From Climacteris rufus (lineage: Eukaryota; Chordata; Aves; Passeriformes; Climacteridae), in the NCBI GenBank assembly GCA_013398175.1, contig VZRZ01000222.1, forward strand, positions 391,038 through 455,037: a stretch of DNA of 64,000 nt, in the 5' to 3' direction. Within the stretch, counting starts at the first letter, position 1, and each line of letters starts with the position of its first letter. A program made the position numbers and the translations under genes. Of the stretch, positions 1-62,100 are shown piece by piece. Under the pieces are notes generated by a model. That model was not told the DNA's origin. It was given only the letters and a program-made list of their open reading frames with translations, and made no database searches.

Positions 1-1587
1 TACACATTTTTTATATCAGCTCTTTAGCAGCAAAGCTTCTTGCCAGTGAGTTAGGTAACCCTGGTTTTAAATCCTGTTAGTCTCATTAGTAAATATGCTG
101 AGATAAAATCATTGTTAACATGTGGATGCACTCTGTCCTGGACTTGTTCTTTTAATCACTGCAAGCATTCATACATAACTTTTTCAAAATATTGTAATCC
201 ACAACTTTTCCCTGAGTAAACAGAAAGCAAGTTTTTCCATGAAAAAGTTACTGAAGCCTATTTTCCCACAGAATCATTCCATTTGTGCCTTGATCCCAGC
301 TTCAGATCAGTAATCCTAACTCCCTCCTCTCCATTCTCCCTCCCTTGGCTACTACAAGGTCTTCATCAGGCCAGTAATGGATGCCTGCAAGTGCAGTGCC
401 TGCTCAGCAGCCACGTCCAAGGAGCACATGGAGCCTCTGAGCTGTGCCCTGCTCTGGCAGGGCAGGGCAGTGCTCTGAGCACCTCCTTCTCCCAGCCTGT
501 CCCAAATTTCCCTGAGACCTTCTGAGTCTTGGTTATTTTTGAGACCTCAGCTCCCTCAGCACAGTGTCTGTCTTCACCAGTAGGTTCAAAGGCTGGCAGG
601 GGGTGCCTCAGTGGCAGGTGGACAAACAAGCCAACACTGCTCTTGCCAGAACTCTGTTTCCATAGGCAACCATTCAAAAAAAAAATTTCAAGATTATTCT
701 AAACTGTGTCCTTTCGATCTTCAAATACCTGTTAATGCAAAACCTGTTACAACCCTGTGCCTTCCACATAAGGACTCCAGCCCCAGTTTCGTATCTATCA
801 TGATTTGTGTCTTTTATTTATTTTTAAGAAGGCATGCAATCATATGGACTGCATATGTGGCATAAATAACCATTTGAATTCTTAGAAAAAGATGTAATTC
901 TGTGGAATTTCCTAACATATGTTTGTGTTTTCTGCAGCTTCATTTCTATGATCCTGTATTAATTTTGCATGCAAAGTTATGAGCAGTTAAATAACAGAGT
1001 CTGTGTTATTGATGTAATAGTAGCTTAATATAAATAATGCTTTCAAACTGTAAAAACTCAAGGGAGATTGAGTAGCTGATAAAATAAACTATGTGTAAGT
1101 CTTTAGAGGAGAGGGGAGGAAGGTCAGATGTATTCTACATGTTGTAGGGAGATGAAAGTAGCTGAAGAGATCTCATGCCTCTTAGGTCTGATACATAAAG
1201 ACGACAAACAACATATTGAAATTGCTTTTTTCCCTATTTCTTACAGTAGGCTGCATTTCTCCTTACTAATTAGTCCATCTTCCCCAAAAACTAACTAATT
1301 ACAATAACTAATTGACTGAATATATTTGGTCATTTTGTATATTTTCAAATACCGGTTCAGCTGTGAAATTGTTTGAGAAAACTGGGTATTTGAAATTGTA
1401 TTTTACACCAAGGGATCTGTCTCACTACTTTGGCAAAAGTCCCAGAGACTTCTATGGGAGGTTTGCCAGGGCAGAGCATACATTAGTATTCCTTATGTAA
1501 GAAGCAGGCAAGTGAAAGTTTTCAGCATGGTGGGGTGTTTTTCTTCTGACACTTTAGCTACAATAATATCTGGAACTATTTTTGCAG
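1..1587 (+). other. CNKSR2: CNKSR2 intron, 3' part
   Basis: This is the downstream part of the intron before the first visible exon; it ends in a tttgcag acceptor. The preceding exon, which should encode the first strands of the PH domain, was looked for and not found, so it lies outside the window. The sequence is AT-rich with no conserved coding or repeat structure that I can see. Confidence 0.8.
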
Positions 1588-53672
<52,085 letters not shown>

Positions 53673-55166
53673 AGGTCTCTCCTTTTGTCCATTTGCTACA
53701 CTCCAGCCCTTTACTTAAGTGCTTAAAGTAGTTTTTATATCAATATGTGAGAGCTCTAGTAAATTATATTTGAATGTTACTCAGCTGTGTGAAGTAAACC
53801 TTCAATGGTCAACGATACCACTTCTTTAATGAGGATTTGTATATTTTATATGCTACCAATGTTCTGCTTGTGTTTACCTTCTGTGAATTAAAAAAAATAT
53901 CTTTAACTATTAAAGAAAAGGATTTAAAAGCATTTTTGGAAGACTGTGGTCTTTATGCAGGAAGTTCCACATGCTAAAGCTTTTGTTATCGAAGGTCAGT
54001 TTTACAATGATATTTTATATTATATAATTCCAGTATTGTATTGCATTTTTGGAGTGCAGGTACTATTTTGGTGGTGAGAGAAAACCAATTTTTATACTTC
54101 ATGAAAAACTCTAGGAGTTGTCTTAAATTACAGGGAAAAGGTGTAATGCAGTGGTTGTGTTTCAGTTTTGTCAAACACATAGAAGGGTGAAAATTAGCAG
54201 ACAGAAAAATGCCTAATGTGAATTTAAGTGTCAAAAGGTTAGGTCTTATTTCTTTGTGCTTTTTTAAAGCCTGTTGCTAAGGTTTACCACCAGTGCAAAG
54301 GGATGCTGCTTTGTATTATAATTAAGACCAAATTGTGTGTTGTCTCCTAATCACATTAGGTTGATTTAAAAAAAATAACTAGTCATGGTACTGTGATTGA
54401 TGATGGTTTTGCACTGAAGGTATCAATATAATGTGCAGATTTTGCAAAAGAGAAAATATAGACTTTCAGCATCCTTGGTAGCAGCGTTTCTTTTGCCCAG
54501 AAAAGCAGCAGTGGAAAAGGTTCCCAATGAAATCCTTCAAATCTGAGATGCTTTGAAGATTCCCACAATAGCAAAGGAGTGAATAGGATTTTTCAAGTAG
54601 TTTCCTGTGTGTTTTCTGAGCTGTGAAATTTGGCTGTATTGTGTGCAGGGATAATGTTATGATGAAAGCAGAGCTGAGCACAGAACCTGAAAAATAACCG
54701 AGGAGTAAAAAAGCCTCTGGTTTGCTTTTAAAGGGAAAGGGATGTGTCTGGGCTCTGCTGAGTTCACACCAATTAAAATGTTTTAAACTTCCATGAGATT
54801 TGAGATCTGCTGAACACAGAATATGAGTGCAAATAGATCCTTAGAGTTAGGCACATGCCTGAAATAAAAGTGGGAGGGAACTCTTAAATCGTATGTTTAC
54901 ATTCTATGGGCTTGTTTTTGAAAAGTGTTAAGAGCATGACAAAATATTTCTCTGCTCTTCAGTATTTTGCCGTGTAAGTTAGGACTCATTACATGATTTA
55001 ATAATGCTCATGTGTAAAGGAAAAGCCTCCTTTATATTTGAGTTGTACTCTTAACCAATTTTAGACTATTGCCTGTATAGCTCAGTGAATGTACTTTAAA
55101 CTTTTTGAGCTCTTATAATTCCTGGCAGTTATATCCATGAAGGGATGAAGGAAAGAATGGACAGAT

Positions 55167-55280
55167 TTATTTTCTCTCTTCTTTTTTTCTTTATTTTGTT
55201 CTTCTCTTTTTCTCCCCTTTTTCTCTCTTTCTCCTCTTTCTTTTTCTTTCTTTTTCTCTTTCTACCCCTCTTTTTCTATC
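55167..55280 (+). repeat. Polypyrimidine tract in the CNKSR2 3' UTR
   Basis: About 110 bases are nearly all T and C (tttctctt, ttctcctctttc and similar). It is low-complexity and would be a U/C-rich segment in the mRNA. Confidence 0.85.
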
Positions 55281-55952
55281 TTCTTATTGCATTTGAATTG
55301 CAAATGTTCTGCAGATTTTGCACAACTGTACAGAAGAGTGGCCTTTCTGTAGCCCATTTTCAGTAATCCTATATTCAAGTCGTATGGATGACAAATCATG
55401 TATTAATGTTTGTATAGAATTCTGGATCCAGTGTAAGATTTGTACTATTAGAAGAATATTGTTTGTATAAACTGGACATTTATTTACTGCATGGGTACTG
55501 ACTTGTATATTAAATTTGTGAGGTTTTTTGTAAATTTCTCTTAAGAAATGCTTGACTTGAAATGGATTGTGCTATTGTTCCAAGCATTTAGATTCTCTTG
55601 CTATTGTTTTACTGGACCAAAAGTAAATATATTCATATGAAAAACTCTTTATATCTGATGGATGTATATGCACATTGTGTAGTTGATTCCTTGTCAAAAC
55701 CAAGGCAGTTCAGAAGACTTAGATCTGTTGCTATGCAACAGCCATTCTGCCTGCACTTTACATTAGTAAAGTTAGCTTGATTGCTTTAAAGGTGAAAATT
55801 AAACATTACAGTTTTTTAAGCTAGTCTAGTGACAAAGAACATGTGTCCTCTCCATTGTGCTGCCTTCTTTTAAGACTATTAAATGTTCTTCTATATATAT
55901 TTTTATTGTATTAACTCTCAGCCTAGAAAGGGAACACTGTAAAATGAAGTAC

Positions 55953-55958
55953 AATAAA
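55953..55958 (+). promoter_or_regulatory. CNKSR2: Polyadenylation signal AATAAA (CNKSR2)
   Basis: Canonical hexamer about 2.3 kb after the CNKSR2 stop, in AT-rich sequence. Confidence 0.55.
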
Positions 55959-56190
55959 TTTAGCTATTAAATGAACATTTATGGCTCAAGATTCAGTTTA
56001 CTCCACACCAGAGTGATACTGTGACCATTTAACCTGCATTTCACATACCCATGTACTTCTGTGTGACTTCAAACTCTGACAGCATGGCCAAAGGGAGTGA
56101 GACGATTGCTGATTCATATGTATGCAGACACTGACTAAAGACTTCTGAAAACTTTCAGTTGCCTCCCTCCCCTCTGTAGTCTTTGATGAA

Positions 56191-56196
56191 AATAAA
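56191..56196 (+). promoter_or_regulatory. CNKSR2: Polyadenylation signal AATAAA (CNKSR2, probable distal)
   Basis: Canonical hexamer followed within 30 bases by a T-rich then TG-containing stretch, the usual downstream element. Cleavage would fall near 56210. Confidence 0.6.
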
Positions 56197-56212
56197 CCTT
56201 TTTTGACTGCAG

Positions 56213-57124
56213 GGTTCTCTCGTGTAGCAGTTCAAGAGCAACGAACGATTTTGCCATTATGAACAGGTGTGATGACACAGCCTGTGGTACCGAGGTAAGT
56301 GTCAAGGCATTAGTAACAGCTTGTTACTCCTGTAACGAGCTCTTGGAGCCTAATAATAAGTATACCCATTTAGCTCTGCCCATCTAAGCTAACAGAGGGT
56401 TTGGATACAAAAGAAATGTACAGCACCAGTAGTGTGTGTTTAAAATAACACAAAGCATCTGGAAGGTGTTCCACAACAAGGGCCACTGAGAGAGAAAAGG
56501 CTTCTATCAAACAAACACTGTTTTAACTTATGGCTGTAGCTGAGTCTACATAGTGAAAATCCATGCTTTCTGTCCAGTAATTTCATGCTGGTTAGCTCAG
56601 ACATTCTTGCCTAGTATGTAGCATATCAAATAATACCTTTTCCTTGGCAGTACTTGCTACTAATTCTTGTAGGCATCAATTTTCTAGCCTTTATACAGCT
56701 CACTTTCATTTTGCTTAGCCATAGCATAAAAACTCAATAGCACTTACCAGCTGGGAAAATTACCTCTGATTAAGAAAACAGAAAAGGTGGATTATATTTT
56801 TTAATATTTGAAAAATCTGACTTGCAACACCTACAAATTGCTATCTAGGTATTACTCTTCAAAAGTCAAGGATTACGATTCTCACTCATTGCTTCCAAAC
56901 GTGCTACTTGCTACATCCTTGCTCAGTGAGATCAGCTTCCAGCTTTATAAATCCTAGCAGCATTTCCTGTGCTGGAGCCAGGTTTTCTTGCCTGTTTCCA
57001 CCAAGCACTTGGCTTATCCAAGCAAAACTTCCACTCTCACATTCAGTGCCACTGCAATTTTCTTCTTCTCCAGGACCACCCTGCTTGCTCGTCTCCTGGG
57101 ATGGATATCCCTCTGTATGTGAGC
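56213..57124 (-). other. Inter-gene stretch, probably KLHL34 3' UTR
   Basis: This is the tail-to-tail space between the CNKSR2 3' end and the KLHL34 stop codon. Read on the minus strand it should contain the KLHL34 3' UTR. No minus-strand AATAAA was seen here. Weak variants are ATTAAA (56800-56805) and TATAAA (around 56944-56949). Nothing else was recognised. Confidence 0.5.
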
Positions 57125-58912
57125 TCAGCAGTTGGGCAGCTTCTTCTGCTGAGTGTCACTGTCCTGCTCTTCAGCCACCTCGGAGAGCTGGAGCACAGCA
57201 CACTGCAGCCCACACCACGGCAAAGGGGCCTTGCAGATCTCCTCCCAGCCATCGTTGTCGATGTCGTAGCCGACCACGTCTTGCGTGGAGACCTCCAGTG
57301 AGTTTTGCCATTTCTTTCCCCCAATAAGAAGGGCTGTTTCCTCCACCACTGCCAGGCCGTAGGAGAATCGGTCATAGACCAGTGGTCTTAACCGGGTCCA
57401 CTGGTTTAGATCTGGGTCGTACCTTTCTATTTCAGAGAATGGTTCATATAATCCTAAAAAGGTGAATATGCATTCCCTGATTGTTGCCATCTGATGCCCA
57501 AACCGAGCAATGCTCATTGGGGCTTGTTTCATCCACTGCCCTTCAAGTGAGTTCAGAGAAAAAACATCATTGCTTGTGCTGGCTGGAGCTGAATACTTGC
57601 CACCAGAGATGTATATGGTGTTCTTGCAAACAGCACTGGCATGGCCATGTATTTTGCATGGCAATTCCCTGGCCTTTGTCCATCTATCCCTGCTGATGTT
57701 GTAGACCTCCACAGATGAATGCAGTGACCCATCCTCAGCCCTTCCACCAATGGCAAAGATATCCTTGCCTAGGACACAGCAAGAAAACTGGCATCTCTTT
57801 TCCAGCATGCCCGTGATTTGGGTCCATGTGTTAAATCTTGGATCATACCGATGGACCTTGTTTGTAACTGATAAGGTCTTTTCCGTTTTAGTATCACCCA
57901 GAGTATCACTTTGTATTTCTCCACCCAAGACATAGAGGAAGTTTCCCACCACGCACACGCTGTGGTTCTGCACCCTGTCCTGCAGCTGCGTGAGGGTTCG
58001 CCATTTGTGATTGTAAACGTCAAAGGCCACCACATCAGTGATGAGCCCCTCGCTTGCTGTCCCTCCCCCCAGCAGAATGATCCGAGTTTTCTGGTTCCTC
58101 AGCGTGGTGGACTTATCCTGCAGGACAGGCTGTTTGAATATAGATGTGTGATAATTTATTGCTTTAATGATCAAGCACTTAATACCTGCTGAGAGGGACA
58201 CCTCTGACTGTGTGTAGGTTTTTCTCAGCTCTTCCACTGGGATGAGACCATATCTTATGTGCTCTAAAAGGCTGCTTGCATGATCCAGCCTGGATTTATC
58301 ATGCTTCAGCCACAGCAGTACAAGATTCAACAGGCGGCATTCTTTCACCATGGGGAGATCTGGTGATTGAATCACTGCTAGCAAAGACCTGAAGTTCAAC
58401 TCAAGAAGTCCTGACAAATCCAAGTCCAGCAGCTTCCAGATATTTTTGACAATGTATTTTTCTGTTGCTGCTAAGGCATCTGGCAGGTAGAATTTCCTGG
58501 CCACATTGGCAGAGAAGCAGCAGTTTTCCAAGGCAAGATTGTTAACTAAGTACTGATTGCACAAGCTGATAGCATCGGTCACTTGCAAGTAGCTTGCAGC
58601 TTCCAAAGTATCCTCCAGGCTTTCAAAGGAAAGAGGCAGCAAAGATGTGTAAATGAAATCCAGGATGTGCTGGAGACCAGTGGGTGAGACAACTTGTAGG
58701 TGAATGACGCTGGCTTTAGACTCTTGGGTGTAAGTTTTGAACATGGCTCGAAAGTAGTCGCTGGAGCATGCCAACAAGGACTTGTGTGCTGGAAACTCGT
58801 TTTCTTTCACTTTCAGCAAAATATCGCAGAGAAAGCCCTCGGACCTCAGGCTCTGGTACTGGGCGAGCACGGCGGTGCAGTGTGCTTTGCAGTAGGACAG
58901 GAAGTAGCTCAT
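57125..58912 (-). CDS. KLHL34: KLHL34, BTB-BACK-Kelch protein, single exon
   Basis: The 595-codon uninterrupted frame starts at ATG 58912 (context taccATGA) and stops with TGA at 57125-57127. The frame stays open 26 codons upstream, but no ATG occurs there, so MSYFLSYCKAH is the start, as in human KLHL34. A BTB domain spans about residues 25-125 (GFLCDILL, FPAHKSLLACSSDYFRAMF), BACK about 127-235 (ENCCFSANVARKF), and Kelch repeats run from about 277 to the end, with GG pairs at 282-283, 330-331, 389-390 and 437-438 and the paired YDP...W motifs. PFSEIERYDPDLNQWTRLRP is a strong family match. Kelch-like BTB proteins typically recruit substrates to CUL3 ubiquitin ligases; the KLHL34 substrate is not known to me. 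Human KLHL34 is about 644 residues; the difference is mainly an acidic insert between the first Kelch strands that is missing here. The gene is convergent with CNKSR2, as in mammals. Confidence 0.96.
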   Translation of the reverse strand: MSYFLSYCKAHCTAVLAQYQSLRSEGFLCDILLKVKENEFPAHKSLLACSSDYFRAMFKTYTQESKASVIHLQVVSPTGLQHILDFIYTSLLPLSFESLEDTLEAASYLQVTDAISLCNQYLVNNLALENCCFSANVARKFYLPDALAATEKYIVKNIWKLLDLDLSGLLELNFRSLLAVIQSPDLPMVKECRLLNLVLLWLKHDKSRLDHASSLLEHIRYGLIPVEELRKTYTQSEVSLSAGIKCLIIKAINYHTSIFKQPVLQDKSTTLRNQKTRIILLGGGTASEGLITDVVAFDVYNHKWRTLTQLQDRVQNHSVCVVGNFLYVLGGEIQSDTLGDTKTEKTLSVTNKVHRYDPRFNTWTQITGMLEKRCQFSCCVLGKDIFAIGGRAEDGSLHSSVEVYNISRDRWTKARELPCKIHGHASAVCKNTIYISGGKYSAPASTSNDVFSLNSLEGQWMKQAPMSIARFGHQMATIRECIFTFLGLYEPFSEIERYDPDLNQWTRLRPLVYDRFSYGLAVVEETALLIGGKKWQNSLEVSTQDVVGYDIDNDGWEEICKAPLPWCGLQCAVLQLSEVAEEQDSDTQQKKLPNC

Positions 58913-59092
58913 GGTAGACAATGCAATGCTTTCCCCTTGAGCTATTAGAGCTAAAATGCAATTAGATATTGAAACAGCTGCCCTACTCAACAGCCATTGC
59001 TTGAATGCCCAGCAAAACTCCAGCTGTTAGACAAAAGCCCAACCAAAAAAAAAAAAAGTCAGTGTCTTGCCTGGCACAGGGGGACAGTTAGT
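58913..59092 (-). other. KLHL34: KLHL34 5' untranslated region (predicted)
   Basis: This is the region between the ATG and the start site predicted from the TATA element. It contains two CAGCTG hexamers (58975-58980, 59021-59026) and a tiny upstream frame of four codons (ATG at 58997, stop at 58983-58985). An A13 run on the + strand lies at about 59046-59058. Confidence 0.4.
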
Positions 59093-59117
59093 AGATTTGT
59101 AGTGAATTCAATGGATT

Positions 59118-59154
59118 CCTTTATAGAAAAAACAGCTGAATGTCATAACAGCTG
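59118..59154 (-). promoter_or_regulatory. KLHL34: Candidate KLHL34 promoter: TATA element with adjacent E-boxes
   Basis: On the minus strand CTATAAAGG (59118-59126) sits 206 bases before the ATG. Immediately upstream of it are two CAGCTG E-boxes (59133-59138 and 59149-59154). This hexamer is the preferred core of myogenic bHLH factors such as MyoD. The arrangement would place the transcription start near 59090-59095. The assignment is inferred from motif spacing only. Confidence 0.45.
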
Positions 59155-59159
59155 TAGGA

Positions 59160-62100
59160 TGCTTACTTTTCTTGCCTCCACAAGTTGCGCAAGGATGAAG
59201 AGTCCACAGTTGTGCCGAGCGCTTGCTTGGCAGGCCATCAGGTGACAGATGAGGGAGCTAGATGGCAATCCCAATAAATGGCACTTGGTGTCTGCTCCGC
59301 CGTCACCCCCAACCCTTCTTGCTCCACAGGCAGATCAAAGGGATCCTCTCTGGCTGCCAGCGTGTGGCCTCTGAGCAGACACAGAGGAGAAGAGAGCTCT
59401 GGCTTTTCTCCTTGTTTGTATTTCCAACTCCGATCAGTTTAGACGTCACTGCCACAGGACAGCAGCCCCCTTTCCGTCCTCTGTCCGCACTGTCTTGGGC
59501 AGGCTCAGCTGAAGATCAAATCAGCGCCCAGGGATTATTACGGGAAGATTTTCTGAGCCCATAAATCTTTCCCCGGCAGGCACTAAGACAACCAAAATAC
59601 CGTGATTAGTCACTGGTTCGATTTGACATGCATTTCTGGCTCTTTGCTTCACGTGACACCTCCATAGCTCACAGCTACCAGAATAGCCACAGGCTTATCC
59701 CCTTGTCCCCCTTGCCTGAGAGCCAACCCCAGGCAAGTGAGAAATGGGGCCAGGGACTGGGCGGACGGAGGAGCTTCCACTGGCAGCCACAGCCAAAGCA
59801 GCTGACTTGGAATGACCTGGCTGGAAATCACAAGGGTAACACATTCTCACAAAGTGGCGACAAAAATAGATTCCCCCGGTTCGGTCATAATAAACCAAAA
59901 TCTGTTTATAGAGGAGGCTTTGCATAATTGTGCTCTCAGTTACCAGCTGGGAACAAACCCGGAGCCCCCAGGGATGGGCCAGAGCTGTCTTGCTCAACTT
60001 TCTCACTTTCAGTTTGTCCCAATTAGAAGCACTTACACAGGGATTATCCCTGATTTTCACCTGGCCAATTCAGGGTCTAATTTCTACCAGGAATAGCAGT
60101 GCCGGCCAGGCTACACATTCTGACCTCTTAAAGCTTGCTTTTATTTCTTCTTTTTTTCCCTGCATATCTCTGGGTAGAGGAGTTCAGGAATCTCCTCCCG
60201 ACACCTTTCTTTGCAAATCGAACACTCTCAGGACTTGCAGACCTTACAAGGATTGACAAATGCCAGATCATTTTGCTGCACCATGAGCCAGCAGACTTGG
60301 GGGCAGAGGAGGATCCCACAGCACTGGAAAATTTCACTTTTTGCTCAAGCCCAAGGTAAAGCATTTTTACTGTATTTGCTTATATTTATTTATGTGATGT
60401 CATGAATTTCTGGCTCAGCGCTGTGAGAGGTGTTTGGAGCTGACTGGATCCCAGTGTGGATCGTGCATGCTGTGTAACCGTTCCAGTGAGCTTAAACTGT
60501 CTTGCAGTAACAGACTGATACCTGCTTATGCTCGGCTCTCTTTGTGGGGAAGGACTCCAAAAAACATAATTCTTCATTGCTGTATAGCTCTGAAAATTGA
60601 TTTCCTGCTTGAATCCACTTTCTATCATGACATTATAGACCATAATCAGGATCTTGCTGAAAGATCTTCCCTTTGCTAGCAAAATGACATGTATGGGCCG
60701 TAGAGATAACAGAGAAAAGGGATGCTTGTTTCTTTTTCCCGGTGGTTTTGCCTATGTCCAAGTTGGACAACTCAGGTATTTCAGGTGTTAGTGAAGCTGT
60801 ACAGTTGAACCCAAGCTTCTGTTTTGATACTTTTCCTGTCTTGGAGGTAGACACCAAAGAGCAGGTACCTCTGTCACCCCTTAGTAGTCATGAGTCCTGG
60901 TGATGAGGGACTGGGCCTGAAATGCTCCCACTTCTAGAGATACAGATTTCCACAGTTTAACTCCACAAGGCACCAGGTTTTGATAGCACGAAGTGCAGAT
61001 AAACCTGCTGTTTTGAAACAGCAGGAAGGCACTGTCCATCTCAATTTCCCTGGGAGTCTGAGGGTGAGGCAGGGAAGCAGGGGAGCTGTGCCTGCAGTAC
61101 AGGCCTGAGTCTGAGGAGACTGCCTGCAGCAGTTGTGGCCTACAAACCTCCTGGCATCACCTCCTCCTCACCGTCAGTCCTTGTGCTCCACCAGCCTGTG
61201 CCACCACAATTGCTCTGGGATGCGGGATTGGTAGGTGACGCAGCCAGGAAGTGATGCACAGGGAGGAATGGGCAAAACCCAGAAACAGAACAGCAGAGAG
61301 GGCTCTGTGCCCTGGCTCAGATTCTCAGCCTCCCTCAGTGTGTGACCTCCTAAGCAGGTGTAGCACAGCAGAGGGGAGCCGCTGGCTGGGCAAGGGGCTG
61401 GGGACCCACCACCAGGAGAAATCCCTGTGCCAGAACTGGGCTGGTCTTCTGCTGCCCAGCCACGGCCACTGGCTCCACAGCACTGCTGAGCTGCGTATGC
61501 TGGGGGTATAGACTACACATAAATAAATCCTAGTTCCCAGAGATCCAGCTGTACCAGAAAGAGGTCAAATATATGGCTTGGCCTAGTGAGGGTATTGCCA
61601 GCAGCAGCCAAGGAATATTTCTGATCCCCATGTGACACTCCTGCCTCCCAAGTGATGCACTCCCAGGCAAAGGCAATTTTCCTCTCCTTCAGCAAGGCCA
61701 AGCCAGACACTGCCCAGCTTTGCACCACTTTTGCTGGCATGTGTAAAGTACCAACACAGCTCCAATCACAAGCTCAGTAATTTCTGAGAGGCCAAAAGAG
61801 GCTCAGTCCGAACATCTCTGCCTGTGCCCAGTGTGATTCCATGTTAAGCAAACTGGTTGTGCATCACTTGCTTTCCAAATGAATTCCAGACGTGGGTGGA
61901 TGTTAATACAGGTCAGTTGCTGGCACTGATTTAACTGAACAGATTTAACACCACAGCCAGATAAGCAGGTCCTATAATTGTATGCAGATTTGCTATGCTG
62001 TTCTGTCTCACACCTACTTCATCTTCATGGCAAGCCAGCTAATGGAAGTAGTAAGAATCATGATCCTTATAAAGCTGTTTATTTGCCTGAAGATTTTTTT

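Larger units (their letters stand above)
53673..56212 (+). other. CNKSR2: CNKSR2 3' untranslated region (predicted)
   Basis: The AT-rich sequence after the TAA extends to two AATAAA signals (55953, 56191). ATTAAA variants at 53887, 53909 and 55509 could give shorter tails. A polypyrimidine tract lies at 55167-55280. The end is inferred from the last AATAAA followed by a T/G-rich stretch; no transcript evidence is available. Confidence 0.65.

Noticed and set aside
58913..58990. N-terminal extension of KLHL34 by 26 codons
   Set aside because: The upstream in-frame start would be TTG, not ATG. The ATG at 58912 has a good context and matches the known KLHL34 N-terminus.
57043..59000. Other frames overlapping KLHL34
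   Set aside because: They are short shadows of the 595-codon KLHL34 frame.
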